The notes: generated by a model from the sequence alone, not told the origin. Shown: positions 57,045 through 63,326, counted from the first letter of the stretch. The stretch is DNA of 64,000 nucleotides from Pantoea eucrina (GCF_001691555.1 NZ_MAYN01000002.1:1-64000), one strand, 5' to 3'. Numbers and translations: made by a program.

Positions 57045-57255
57045 GATACTCAACTTCATGGACGCCACGAAAACTGATAGAGGTAACCTGTGTAACAGCA
57101 TAAGCAACACGATGAACCGCCACCCGGTGCACTGTCAGAATGTCGATTGTGAGCAGTGCCCGCTTACCAGGCGAGCTGACTTTATACAGGAGCTGACCCA
57201 TGCGCTTGATATCCCTTCTGAACCTGTTTTCCGATCGTACGCCAGGCCGGCTTAA
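57031..57255 (+). CDS. Cys4 array (B) protein 4, 74 aa
   Basis: A TTG start with AAAGGAG ahead. MRLIEILNFMDATKTDRGNLC, then VHCQNVDCEQCPLTRR. It runs about 50 bases further into protein 5 than other members, giving a longer tail. Confidence 0.75.
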   Translation: MRLIEILNFMDATKTDRGNLCNSISNTMNRHPVHCQNVDCEQCPLTRRADFIQELTHALDIPSEPVFRSYARPA

Positions 57256-57400
57256 CCTTTGCGTTGAGCTCGACGGCGAATTTGGCAAGATGGCCATGGG
57301 CAAGTTTGACTGCACGATGGCCACAACCTGCAGCAATTGCCCGCTGCTGACCAACCGCTACCTCGAGGAGCTCACCGGTGAAGATGATCCATGTGCTTGA
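57200..57400 (+). CDS. Cys4 array (B) protein 5, 66 aa
   Basis: MRLISLLNLFSDRTPGRLNLCVELDG, then FDCTMATTCSNCPLLTN. AGGAG precedes the ATG. Overlaps protein 4 by 56 bases and protein 6 by 23. Confidence 0.75.
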   Translation: MRLISLLNLFSDRTPGRLNLCVELDGEFGKMAMGKFDCTMATTCSNCPLLTNRYLEELTGEDDPCA

Positions 57401-57563
57401 CCTCATCGGCGACGGTGAGGAACGCGAAGACACCTGGCTACCGTTTTGCGAACTCGTAAACGACAGCCAGTGTCTTGACCGCAGCGGACTTATAGAGTGC
57501 CGCAACTGCCCCCTGGAAATCCGACCTGCCAACGTGAGTGCCCTGGCCAATGCGACTGACTGA
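57378..57563 (+). CDS. Cys4 array (B) protein 6, 61 aa
   Basis: A GTG start with GAGGAG ahead. MKMIHVLDLIGDGEE, PFCELVNDSQC, then IECRNCPLEIR. Overlaps protein 7 by 14 bases. Confidence 0.75.
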   Translation: MKMIHVLDLIGDGEEREDTWLPFCELVNDSQCLDRSGLIECRNCPLEIRPANVSALANATD

Positions 57564-57750
57564 ACTACTTAACCTGATCCGGTCACACCCCATCCCTGAT
57601 GACGGTACCGGAGAACCCCGGGATTTGTGCAGTGAACTCAGCGATCGCCACTGCGCCATTGGCGCCAATCCCACGACAGGTGCCCTGTCTAAAATCTGCA
57701 ATCAGTGCCCTCTCGTACGCGCGCGCGGGATTATCACGGATATGGCATAA
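57550..57750 (+). CDS. Cys4 array (B) protein 7, 66 aa
   Basis: MRLTELLNLIRSHPIPDDGTG, DLCSELSDRHC, then KICNQCPLVRA. Its ribosome site is weak, so translation may rely on coupling to protein 6 through the 14-base overlap. Confidence 0.7.
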   Translation: MRLTELLNLIRSHPIPDDGTGEPRDLCSELSDRHCAIGANPTTGALSKICNQCPLVRARGIITDMA

Positions 57751-57804
57751 AATATTTAAGATTATTCTGGTTTTTTCTGTCGGCTTCGTCTAAATTCCCG
57801 CCCC

Positions 57805-57823
57805 GCGGCTTCGCCGCTGTTGG
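57805..57823 (+). promoter_or_regulatory. Candidate vRNAP early promoter 4
   Basis: GCGGC-TTC-GCCGC, then TGTT and GG at 57822-57823. Same stem-loop-start layout as the other three; precedes the gene at 57862. Confidence 0.7.
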
Positions 57824-57861
57824 TTTTTGCTTTTTCTTTGTTCTATTTCAGGAGACAACCT

Positions 57862-58119
57862 ATGCGCCAGATGGCTATGCACATCGTCAATTCCGATCGT
57901 AATGATATGACCGGAAATGAAGTGAAGGAGAAGCCGCAAGGCTTCGGGTACAAGGTCCATTATGACCGCCGTACCCAGCAATGGAGTGTATCTACCGGCA
58001 CGCGCCTGCACCTGATCCAGCGACTGTCCACCAGCAAGTTCTACTACGTGGATATGAAGCCATTCCGGTACCTGCGTGACGCTGTCCTCCAGATCCTGTT
58101 ATTGGATAAAGTGATTTGA
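57862..58119 (+). CDS. Early protein, 85 aa
   Basis: GGAG precedes the start, and a candidate vRNAP promoter lies 39 bases upstream. Beta-rich and basic (GFGYKVHYDRRTQQWSVSTGTRLHLIQRL, FYYVDMKPFRYLRDAVLQILL). Not part of the Cys array. Overlaps the next gene as TTGA. Confidence 0.7.
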   Translation: MRQMAMHIVNSDRNDMTGNEVKEKPQGFGYKVHYDRRTQQWSVSTGTRLHLIQRLSTSKFYYVDMKPFRYLRDAVLQILLLDKVI

Positions 58120-58310
58120 AAACGAATAAGCTGATTGCCATGCTCGGCCTGCTCCGCCAGGCCCAGACCGTACAGACCTCAACCCTGTGCGTGAGCGTTG
58201 ACTGCCCTGCAGATAACTGCGAGGACTGCCCCCTGGAATTTGCAGGCAACGCCGGCAAACAGCATCTCCTGAAGGTGCTACAGAGTGACCCTTTCCAGCC
58301 TGCTGTATGA
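58116..58310 (+). CDS. Cys4 array (B) protein 8, 64 aa
   Basis: A TTG start. MKTNKLIAMLGLLRQAQTVQTSTLC, then SVDCPADNCEDCPLEFAG. The four Cys are closely spaced (C-x4-C-x4-C-x2-C-P). Ends in HLLKVLQSDPF. Confidence 0.75.
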   Translation: MKTNKLIAMLGLLRQAQTVQTSTLCVSVDCPADNCEDCPLEFAGNAGKQHLLKVLQSDPFQPAV

Positions 58311-58476
58311 GCTGATCGCTGATAACGCTGCGACATCACTGTGCCAGAGTCGGACATTCAGCTGCGTGCAAATCGCCTGCTGCAACTGTCCGATGAACCA
58401 AAGCCTCCCCGGCTTCGATACCTCAACTCACCTAATAAGCAAACTACCGCATGACACTTACGCAGATCCTGAATGA
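58285..58476 (+). CDS. Cys4 array (B) protein 9, 63 aa
   Basis: A GTG start. MTLSSLLYELIADNAATSLCQS, then FSCVQIACCNCPMNQS. One extra Cys next to the third. Overlaps both neighbours by 26 bases. Confidence 0.75.
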   Translation: MTLSSLLYELIADNAATSLCQSRTFSCVQIACCNCPMNQSLPGFDTSTHLISKLPHDTYADPE

Positions 58477-58651
58477 AGCCTTCCACTCTGAATTGCTCCC
58501 GCACGGCAACGACCTGTGCGGCTTCACGAACTGTGATTTCGTCACCTGTGATAACTGTCCGCTCGCCGGCCCAAAGGTCGCCATGCTGAGCGGTAACCGA
58601 CATATTGTGGAGATACTGAACGATGCGATACGAAACCCAGCAGCTCATTGA
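58451..58651 (+). CDS. Cys4 array (B) protein 10, 66 aa
   Basis: MTLTQILNEAFHSELLPHGNDLC, then TNCDFVTCDNCPLAGP (C-x5-C-x4-C-x2-C-P). The C-terminal helix is HIVEILNDAIRN. Overlaps the RNA polymerase subunit gene by 29 bases. Confidence 0.75.
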   Translation: MTLTQILNEAFHSELLPHGNDLCGFTNCDFVTCDNCPLAGPKVAMLSGNRHIVEILNDAIRNPAAH

Positions 58652-59432
58652 ACAGCGCTTTGCCAAGTACCAGACCCTCCCCCTGCTCCGCAACGAATTC
58701 ACCACCACTCCCCAAATCATGCAGATCATCAACAGCCTGGGCCTGCCAGACGGCTTCGTCGTCGAGGTGCTGGTTCAGCTGGTGCTGCACCGCCGTGCGC
58801 CAGCCAACGTGCTCGTGGGCATCCTGGCGCGCTTCTTCGACGGCGATCACCAGCAGACCGCCAGCGCGCTGGAGTACCTCGCGGTCAACACCGAGCTGCT
58901 GATGCTCGACCCGCAGACCCTGACCTTCATCGTGGTGTTCGACGTCAGCCCTGATGTGAAGGCGCTGATGCACCAGTATCAGTACCTTCCACCGATGATC
59001 GTCGAGCCTGAGCCGGTAACCGGTAACCGCGGCAGCGGGTACCTGAACCAGCGCAATGACTCGCTCATCCTCAAGGACAACCACCACGAGGGTGATATCG
59101 GCCTGGACAGCATCAACCGGTTCAACCGGGTGCCGCTGGCGCTCAATCAGCGCGTCATCAAAACCATCCGCAACAGCCGTAAGAGCCTCGATCGGCCAAA
59201 GCAGGATGAGAACTTCCAGGACTACCGCAAACGCGTCGAGGCGTTCGAGCGCTTCGAGAAGGACAGCATGCTGGTGTTCGCCACCCTGGTGAACGAGGGC
59301 AACCGCTTCTACCTCACCCACAAGGTGGATAAGCGCGGCCGCACCTACTGCCAGGGCTACCACGTCAGCTATCAGGGCAACGACTACGCGAAAGCGGTAC
59401 TCGAGCTGGCCGACGCGGAGCTGGTGGAGTGA
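58623..59432 (+). CDS. Phage RNA polymerase II subunit 1 (N4 gp15 type)
   Basis: 269 residues, the same length as N4 gp15. The C-terminal KVDKRGRTYCQGYHVSYQGNDYAKAVLELA carries the T/DxxGR motif (D236-R240) and matches the equivalent T7 RNA polymerase segment. In N4, gp15 plus gp16 together make a T7-like polymerase that transcribes middle genes. The palm motifs are on the second subunit, encoded at 61484. It starts within the last Cys array gene, so it is translated from the early transcript. Confidence 0.9.
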   Translation: MRYETQQLIEQRFAKYQTLPLLRNEFTTTPQIMQIINSLGLPDGFVVEVLVQLVLHRRAPANVLVGILARFFDGDHQQTASALEYLAVNTELLMLDPQTLTFIVVFDVSPDVKALMHQYQYLPPMIVEPEPVTGNRGSGYLNQRNDSLILKDNHHEGDIGLDSINRFNRVPLALNQRVIKTIRNSRKSLDRPKQDENFQDYRKRVEAFERFEKDSMLVFATLVNEGNRFYLTHKVDKRGRTYCQGYHVSYQGNDYAKAVLELADAELVE

Positions 59433-59593
59433 AGCTGCTGATCCTCCTGGATGAGGTCGCACTCGCCGGGGAAGTCCTGCCCGCTGCGTTGCGCCGCCAG
59501 GCATCTGAGATTCTGGGCTGGGATAACCCCTATCTGTTCATAGAGGACTTCATCTGGCAGCTGATCGGCAACAACAATACCTCCCACCTGTAG
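59429..59593 (+). CDS. Small protein after RNAPII subunit 1, 54 aa
   Basis: A GTG start overlapping the previous stop (GTGA). MKLLILLDEVALAGEVLPAALRRQ, then FIEDFIWQLIGNN. It has the array-like N-terminus but no Cys motif. Confidence 0.55.
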   Translation: MKLLILLDEVALAGEVLPAALRRQASEILGWDNPYLFIEDFIWQLIGNNNTSHL

Positions 59594-59598
59594 ATACG

Positions 59599-59640
59599 TT
59601 TGTTGATACATTGCCCAAAAAAGGGTAATGTCTATACAAA
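59599..59640 (+). promoter_or_regulatory. mazEF promoter and operator
   Basis: An imperfect 18-bp inverted repeat (14 of 18 matching), with left arm TTTGTTGATACATTGCCC and right arm GGGTAATGTCTATACAAA, is separated by six A. It contains a sigma70-like promoter (TTGCCC, 16 bases, TATACA). MazE-MazF complexes usually bind such repeats to repress their own operon. Confidence 0.6.
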
Positions 59641-59660
59641 TGTATAAACGGAGAATCACT

Positions 59661-59915
59661 ATGCGCCAGACAATCAAACGCTGGGGCAACAGCCCAGCAG
59701 TGCGGATCCCCGCAAACCTCATGGCTCTGATGGAGATGGATATCGACGAAGAAGTCGAGGTCACTATCCAGAAGGATGCCCATAACGTACCGCGTCTGGT
59801 AATTGAACCAGCGCGCAACATCGTCACCCTCGATATGCTGATGAGTCAGGTCACGCCTGAGAACACGCATGGCGAAGTGGACTTTGGAGAAGCTCAAGGT
59901 AAGGAGATCTGGTAA
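59661..59915 (+). CDS. mazE: MazE-type antitoxin
   Basis: 84 residues. MRQTIKRWGNSPAVRIPANLMALMEM is the AbrB/MazE swapped-hairpin DNA-binding domain (KWGNSxAVRIP). The C-terminal part (NTHGEVDFGEAQGKEIW) is the acidic toxin-binding tail, with GEVDFG and GKEIW typical of the ChpB/PemI type. CGGAG precedes the start. It overlaps mazF by one base and has its own promoter. Confidence 0.9.
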   Translation: MRQTIKRWGNSPAVRIPANLMALMEMDIDEEVEVTIQKDAHNVPRLVIEPARNIVTLDMLMSQVTPENTHGEVDFGEAQGKEIW

Positions 59916-60238
59916 TGCCCTTCATTCCCGATGCCGGAGACATCCTCTGGCTCGACTTCACTCCTCAAGCCGGGCATGAGCAAGCTGGCCGCAGGCCGGC
60001 GCTGGTCATTAGCCCGGCGGTATACAACCGCATTGGCATGATGGTATGTGTTCCGCTCACCACCAAAATCAAAGGTAACCCCTTTGAAGTGCCGATCGCC
60101 GGCGCACCCGCTAACGTTGCCCTGGCAGACCAGATCCGTAATCTGGACTGGAAGGCCCGCGACGCTAAGCCCAAGGGCAAAGCCACCGCAGCAGAACTCG
60201 AAGCTGTCCGCGCCAAAGCGCGCCTCTTAGTGGGCTGA
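59915..60238 (+). CDS. mazF: MazF-type mRNA interferase toxin
   Basis: 107 residues in the MazF/PemK/ChpB family. Signatures include GDILWLDFTPQAGHEQAGRRPALVIS (catalytic Arg region, R26/R27), MVCVPLTTKIKGNPFEV (catalytic Thr region, T49/T50) and ADQIRNLDWKAR. It should cut single-stranded mRNA at short sites when not bound by MazE. AAGGAG precedes the start. On a lytic phage it might limit superinfection, cut host mRNA, or counter a host toxin-antitoxin system. Its 3' end overlaps the converging UmuD'-like gene by 12 bases. Confidence 0.9.
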   Translation: MPFIPDAGDILWLDFTPQAGHEQAGRRPALVISPAVYNRIGMMVCVPLTTKIKGNPFEVPIAGAPANVALADQIRNLDWKARDAKPKGKATAAELEAVRAKARLLVG

Positions 60239-60598
60239 TCGCCGCATTGCGTTAATGCAGTGAGTCACTACCCCAAAGCAGACGGTCACATCCCCATCCA
60301 GCTCCTCAAGCTCCGCCGCTAACCGCTGGCCCGGTGTGGTCAGATCCCACAGACCAGGGACCGGGCTCGAGCGGTATCGGACAATACGAAATGTATTCCC
60401 AATCCGGGCCACCAGCACATTCCCATCTGATGGCTTCAATGCACTGTCAACGACGAGCAGCGATCCCTCGAATATCCCCGTTTCCGGCGCGTTTAGCCCG
60501 GATTTGAAAAGATAAACTGATGAACGGTGCGTGGAGCACAGCTCATTAAGTGATAACTTGCGCTCGGCGTAGTCCGTTGCTGGTGAGGGGAATCCCAT
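60227..60598 (-). CDS. UmuD'-like protein without the catalytic dyad
   Basis: The only leftward gene in the early region. From its ATG it reads MGFPSPATDYAERKLSLNEL, which lines up with UmuD from Gly25, exactly where RecA-stimulated self-cleavage makes UmuD'. The C-terminal half also matches (EGSLLVVDSAL; CFGVVTHCINAMR against UmuD VFGVVIHVVKAMR). The UmuD catalytic Ser60 aligns with Asn36 and Lys97 with Val73, so it cannot cleave. UmuD' activates DNA polymerase V with UmuC; phage P1 HumD is a known viral UmuD'. A longer in-frame start upstream lies before the LexA box and is unlikely. No clear ribosome site. Confidence 0.85.
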   Translation of the reverse strand: MGFPSPATDYAERKLSLNELCSTHRSSVYLFKSGLNAPETGIFEGSLLVVDSALKPSDGNVLVARIGNTFRIVRYRSSPVPGLWDLTTPGQRLAAELEELDGDVTVCFGVVTHCINAMRRSAH

Positions 60599-60613
60599 TT
60601 TGGTCGTCCATTC

Positions 60614-60633
60614 CACTGTATGTCCATACAGTA
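60614..60633 (-). promoter_or_regulatory. LexA (SOS) box upstream of the UmuD'-like gene
   Basis: CTGTATGTCCATACAG (60616-60631) is CTG-N10-CAG with perfect outer symmetry; flanks TA and TG fit taCTGTatatatataCAGta. It lies 15-35 bases before the UmuD'-like start. TATACT overlapping it is a good -10, with a weak -35. Host LexA should repress the gene until SOS induction. Confidence 0.85.
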
Positions 60634-60667
60634 TAGATCCAATTGAAGCGAGAAAGAAAGAGCTGAA

Positions 60668-60889
60668 ATGAAAACTGCTGAGGTACTGCTGGCCATCAAA
60701 CACGTCGCTAACTACGGGAGCCCGAGCGGAAAGATGTTCGCTCACCCGGTCTGCAACCTGCTGCAGACCAATCCCGCCGGCGACACCTGCGACTTCATGC
60801 GGTGCGCAGCCTGCCCTCTGGCGGCAATCTACTACCCAAAAGAGGACAAACTATTAGCCGCACTGGAGGAAATCTACGAACAGGCGTAG
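60668..60889 (+). CDS. Cys4 array (B) protein 11, 73 aa
   Basis: MKTAEVLLAIKHVANYGSPSGKM, HPVCNLLQTNPAGDTCDFMRCAACPLAA (read in two parts), then LLAALEEIYEQA. AAAGAG precedes the start. Lies divergent from the UmuD'-like gene across the LexA box. Confidence 0.75.
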   Translation: MKTAEVLLAIKHVANYGSPSGKMFAHPVCNLLQTNPAGDTCDFMRCAACPLAAIYYPKEDKLLAALEEIYEQA

Positions 60890-60919
60890 ACTGTGCCGCC
60901 TTACGCGGTGGAGCCACAA

Positions 60920-61123
60920 ATGAAAATAGGAGAAATCCTAGTTTTAATGCATCACCAGAACAGAAAGGACACTGGTTTCGATGAGCTGTGGGAACCCTGC
61001 CACGCAGTGCGCATAGGCGCCGAGACAAAGTGCAAGGCGATCCCCGTTCACTGTGCCAACTGTCCTTTTTGCTGTTCAAATTTTTCAAGCGATACACCAC
61101 TATCGATTTTCATGGAGACGTAA
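60920..61123 (+). CDS. Cys4 array (B) protein 12, 67 aa
   Basis: MKIGEILVLMHHQNRKDTGFDELWEPC, then TKCKAIPVHCANCPFCCSN. It has two extra Cys after CPF. GGAG precedes the ATG. A palindrome-like TAGGAGAAATCCTA lies in its coding start. Confidence 0.75.
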   Translation: MKIGEILVLMHHQNRKDTGFDELWEPCHAVRIGAETKCKAIPVHCANCPFCCSNFSSDTPLSIFMET

Positions 61124-61126
61124 AAA

Positions 61127-61378
61127 ATGGCTTTAACCCGTATTGAGCAACTGATCAAAATCACCCAGCTGATTAAGACCATCCCGGCAGAAATGGAGAA
61201 ACACTTCTGCTCAAAGAACCCGAAGTGCTCAGTCGAATGTACCGGCGAAAAAGGCAATGCCGACGGTAGCCGTAACATGGCCAACTGCCCGCTGTTTGGT
61301 AAGTCAGATGAAGACATCGCCACCGAGCTGAACACCGACTACAACGTCGCGCGTATCCTCGGCCGCATTACCGACTAA
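61127..61378 (+). CDS. Cys4 array (B) protein 13, 83 aa
   Basis: A longer relative: MALTRIEQLIKITQLIKTIPAEMEKHFC, KNPKCSVEC and MANCPLFGK. The third Cys is shifted and the CxxC is reduced to AxxC. C-terminal DEDIATELNTDYNVARIL looks like a short HTH. GGAG precedes the start. Confidence 0.7.
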   Translation: MALTRIEQLIKITQLIKTIPAEMEKHFCSKNPKCSVECTGEKGNADGSRNMANCPLFGKSDEDIATELNTDYNVARILGRITD

Positions 61379-61400
61379 GCCTAACCTACTGATTTAAAGA

Positions 61401-61425
61401 GGGAGCCCAGGTGGCTCCCTTTTTC
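61401..61425 (+). terminator. Rho-independent terminator
   Basis: GGGAGCC CAGGT GGCTCCC followed by T-rich sequence. It lies between the Cys array and RNAPII subunit 2. Confidence 0.8.
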
Positions 61426-61443
61426 ATACCTATTATTTGTGAA

Positions 61444-61470
61444 TTCATACTTCACACTTATTACTTATCA
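61444..61470. repeat. Heptad repeat, copy 5
   Basis: TTCATACTTCACACTTATTACTTATC, listed as heptamers TTCATAC, TTCACAC and TTATTAC. It lies between a terminator and the RNAPII subunit 2 start. Confidence 0.45.
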
Positions 61471-61483
61471 CTGGAGATTCCAA

Positions 61484-62692
61484 ATGCAGCACTTCACTGG
61501 CAAGCAGTACCTCATGATCGACATCGCCAACAACTTTGGTCTGGACGACCAACAGTACGATGTCCGTCTGAACTGGTTCAGAGAGAACGAGCATCATCTG
61601 GAATCCCTTGTGCGTGACGCAGAGGAGCCAGCACAGTTCCTCGCCGGCGTGATGGCCTGGCGCGATACCCTGGCGGGTATCCCGTCCGGCTACATGGTTG
61701 GCCATGACGCGTGTGCCTCAGGCATTCAGATCCTGGCCGCACTCTCCGGATGCAAAACGTCAGCCGCCAACTGCGGCCTGACCGGTAAGAAACGCCAGGA
61801 CGTCTACACCAACGCCTACGCGTGGATGAACGAGAAGCTCAGCACCGTCGGTACCCTGATCCGCAAAATCGTTAAGAACGCGCTGATGACCTCGATGTAC
61901 GGCAGCCAGCGGCAGCCTAAGGATGCGTTTGGCGAAGGCACCCCGAAGCTCAATTGCTTCTACGAGATGCAGGATGTGATCCTGCCAGGCGTCCGCGCCC
62001 TGCGTGACGATATCCAGTCTCTGTGGCAGCCGTTCGCAGAGGACCATTCCTGGACCCTGGCGGATGGCGTGGACGTTGTAATTAAAGTCAAAGAGAAGCT
62101 GGTGACCGAGGTATTTATCCTGGATCAGCCTGTAAACGTAGAATTCTATGTAAATCAGGGCACTGAACGTGGTATATCACTCGTCGCCAACGTAACCCAC
62201 TCAGTGGACGCTTTGGTTGTCCGTGAGATGGGACGCCGGTGCAACTACGACCGTAAGGCCGTAGAAGCCCTGCAGAGCCTCTCATGGCTCGATGTAGGTA
62301 CAAGGGAAGATCGTCGCAAGGATCAGCAGCTACAGCGCGTTATAGCGCGTATGCGGGCCTCTGGCTTCATGAGTCTCGTGCTAGTGGAATACCTCGACCA
62401 GGAGAACTACGGGCTCCTGAGCGCCGAGGAGCACCTCGAATTGCAGTGTTTGCTTTCTTCCCTGAGTCAGCACAAGCCGTTTCACCTGGTTTGTGTTCAC
62501 GACTGCTTCAAATGCCACCCGAATTACATGAATTGGGTGCGCTGGCACTACATCGAAATCTTCTCGCAGATCGCCCGCAGCACCATGATGAGCGATATCG
62601 CGAGCCAGATTACCGGAATGACAATCACAGTTGGCAAGCTCTCAGACGACCTCCATGAGGCGATCCTGGAAGCGGAATACCCATTATCGTAA
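61484..62692 (+). CDS. Phage RNA polymerase II subunit 2 (N4 gp16 type)
   Basis: 402 residues, near N4 gp16 (404). It carries the palm and finger motifs of T7-like RNA polymerases: motif A GHDACASGIQ (D75), motif B R127-x3-K131-x3-M135-x3-Y139-G140, and motif C CVHDCF (H339, D340). With the subunit at 58623 it forms one enzyme. The start at 61484 (MQHFTGK) has GGAG 7 bases ahead; an upstream GTG is less likely. In N4 gp15 and gp16 are adjacent. Here about 2 kb with mazEF, the UmuD'-like gene and Cys proteins lies between them. Confidence 0.92.
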   Translation: MQHFTGKQYLMIDIANNFGLDDQQYDVRLNWFRENEHHLESLVRDAEEPAQFLAGVMAWRDTLAGIPSGYMVGHDACASGIQILAALSGCKTSAANCGLTGKKRQDVYTNAYAWMNEKLSTVGTLIRKIVKNALMTSMYGSQRQPKDAFGEGTPKLNCFYEMQDVILPGVRALRDDIQSLWQPFAEDHSWTLADGVDVVIKVKEKLVTEVFILDQPVNVEFYVNQGTERGISLVANVTHSVDALVVREMGRRCNYDRKAVEALQSLSWLDVGTREDRRKDQQLQRVIARMRASGFMSLVLVEYLDQENYGLLSAEEHLELQCLLSSLSQHKPFHLVCVHDCFKCHPNYMNWVRWHYIEIFSQIARSTMMSDIASQITGMTITVGKLSDDLHEAILEAEYPLS

Positions 62693-62703
62693 GGAAATCC
62701 TTG

Positions 62704-62826
62704 ATGAAAACAGCAACACAGTCAGTACAAAACAGCAGCTCAGTCTTCACGCTGCGCAAAGTGGTTATGTTCTTAGCGGCCGGCGCATTTGTCGCCTGGG
62801 CGCTCGCCGAAATCTGGCTGTCGTAA
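62704..62826 (+). CDS. Small membrane protein, 40 aa
   Basis: A polar N-terminus (MKTATQSVQNSSSVFTLRK) and one membrane helix (VVMFLAAGAFVAWALAEIWL). AAGGAA precedes the start. Cotranscribed with RNAPII subunit 2 and followed by a terminator. Confidence 0.65.
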   Translation: MKTATQSVQNSSSVFTLRKVVMFLAAGAFVAWALAEIWLS

Positions 62827-62834
62827 TAACCACT

Positions 62835-62867
62835 GGTCATCCCTTCGGGGATGGCCATTATTTTTTT
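62835..62867 (+). terminator. Rho-independent terminator
   Basis: GGTCATCCC TTCG GGGATGGCC with one T-G pair, then ATTATTTTTTT. Confidence 0.8.
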
Positions 62868-62878
62868 CAGGAGGCCAT

Positions 62879-63019
62879 ATGCACGTCATCGACATCCTGA
62901 TCGCCATGCAGTGGGACGCAGACGAGCATAACTACACCGAAATCTGGGAGCCTCTGGAAAGCCGGCACCGCGACTGCAAAGACGTCTGGTTCTGGCTGAT
63001 GCGCTGGGAGGGAGCATGA
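62879..63019 (+). CDS. Early array protein without Cys motif, 46 aa
   Basis: MHVIDILIAMQWDADEHNYTEIWEPLESRHRDC has the array N-terminus, and TEIWEPLE resembles DELWEPCH of Cys array protein 12. Strong GGAGG. ATGA overlap with the next gene. Confidence 0.65.
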   Translation: MHVIDILIAMQWDADEHNYTEIWEPLESRHRDCKDVWFWLMRWEGA

Positions 63020-63162
63020 CACTCCGCGAAGTGATAGTCAGCATGCTGCAGGCGCTCGACGACAAACAGGATTACGTGGTTTGTCTGGCGCGAATAGGTC
63101 ACAACGTCACGTTTGAAATCGAGACATTTGCCGAGGGTTTATGCGACTCGTTGAACTGTTGA
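63016..63162 (+). CDS. Early array protein without Cys motif, 48 aa
   Basis: MTLREVIVSMLQALDDKQDYVVC then FEIETFAEGLCDSLNC. GGGAG precedes the start. It overlaps its neighbours by 4 and 22 bases. Confidence 0.6.
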   Translation: MTLREVIVSMLQALDDKQDYVVCLARIGHNVTFEIETFAEGLCDSLNC

Positions 63163-63326
63163 ACCAGTTTGATCATGAGGATCATCTCGAAGCCTGGATA
63201 GACGTCTGGGCAGCATGTTGCCTCATGGAATACCCGGGCGAGACGTTGCACATGACCCTGCCAAAGCTCGTACTGAACATGCAAAATTCAACCAATTGTG
63301 CCATTCCTGTACCCTCATCGAGTTAA
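63141..63326 (+). CDS. Early array protein, 61 aa
   Basis: MRLVELLNQFDHEDHLEAWIDVWAACCLMEY, then LPKLVLNMQNSTNC. It has the shared N-terminus but no CxxCP. GAGGG precedes the start. Last gene before structured RNA 2. Confidence 0.6.
   Translation: MRLVELLNQFDHEDHLEAWIDVWAACCLMEYPGETLHMTLPKLVLNMQNSTNCAIPVPSSS

Noticed and set aside
60927-60940. TAGGAGAAATCCTA palindrome
   Set aside because: It lies in the first codons of Cys4 protein 12 (MKIGEILVL), where the sequence is explained by coding.
62835-62856. CATCCC-TTCG-GGGATG as a fifth vRNAP promoter
   Set aside because: The loop is four bases and a long T-run follows, so it is a terminator.
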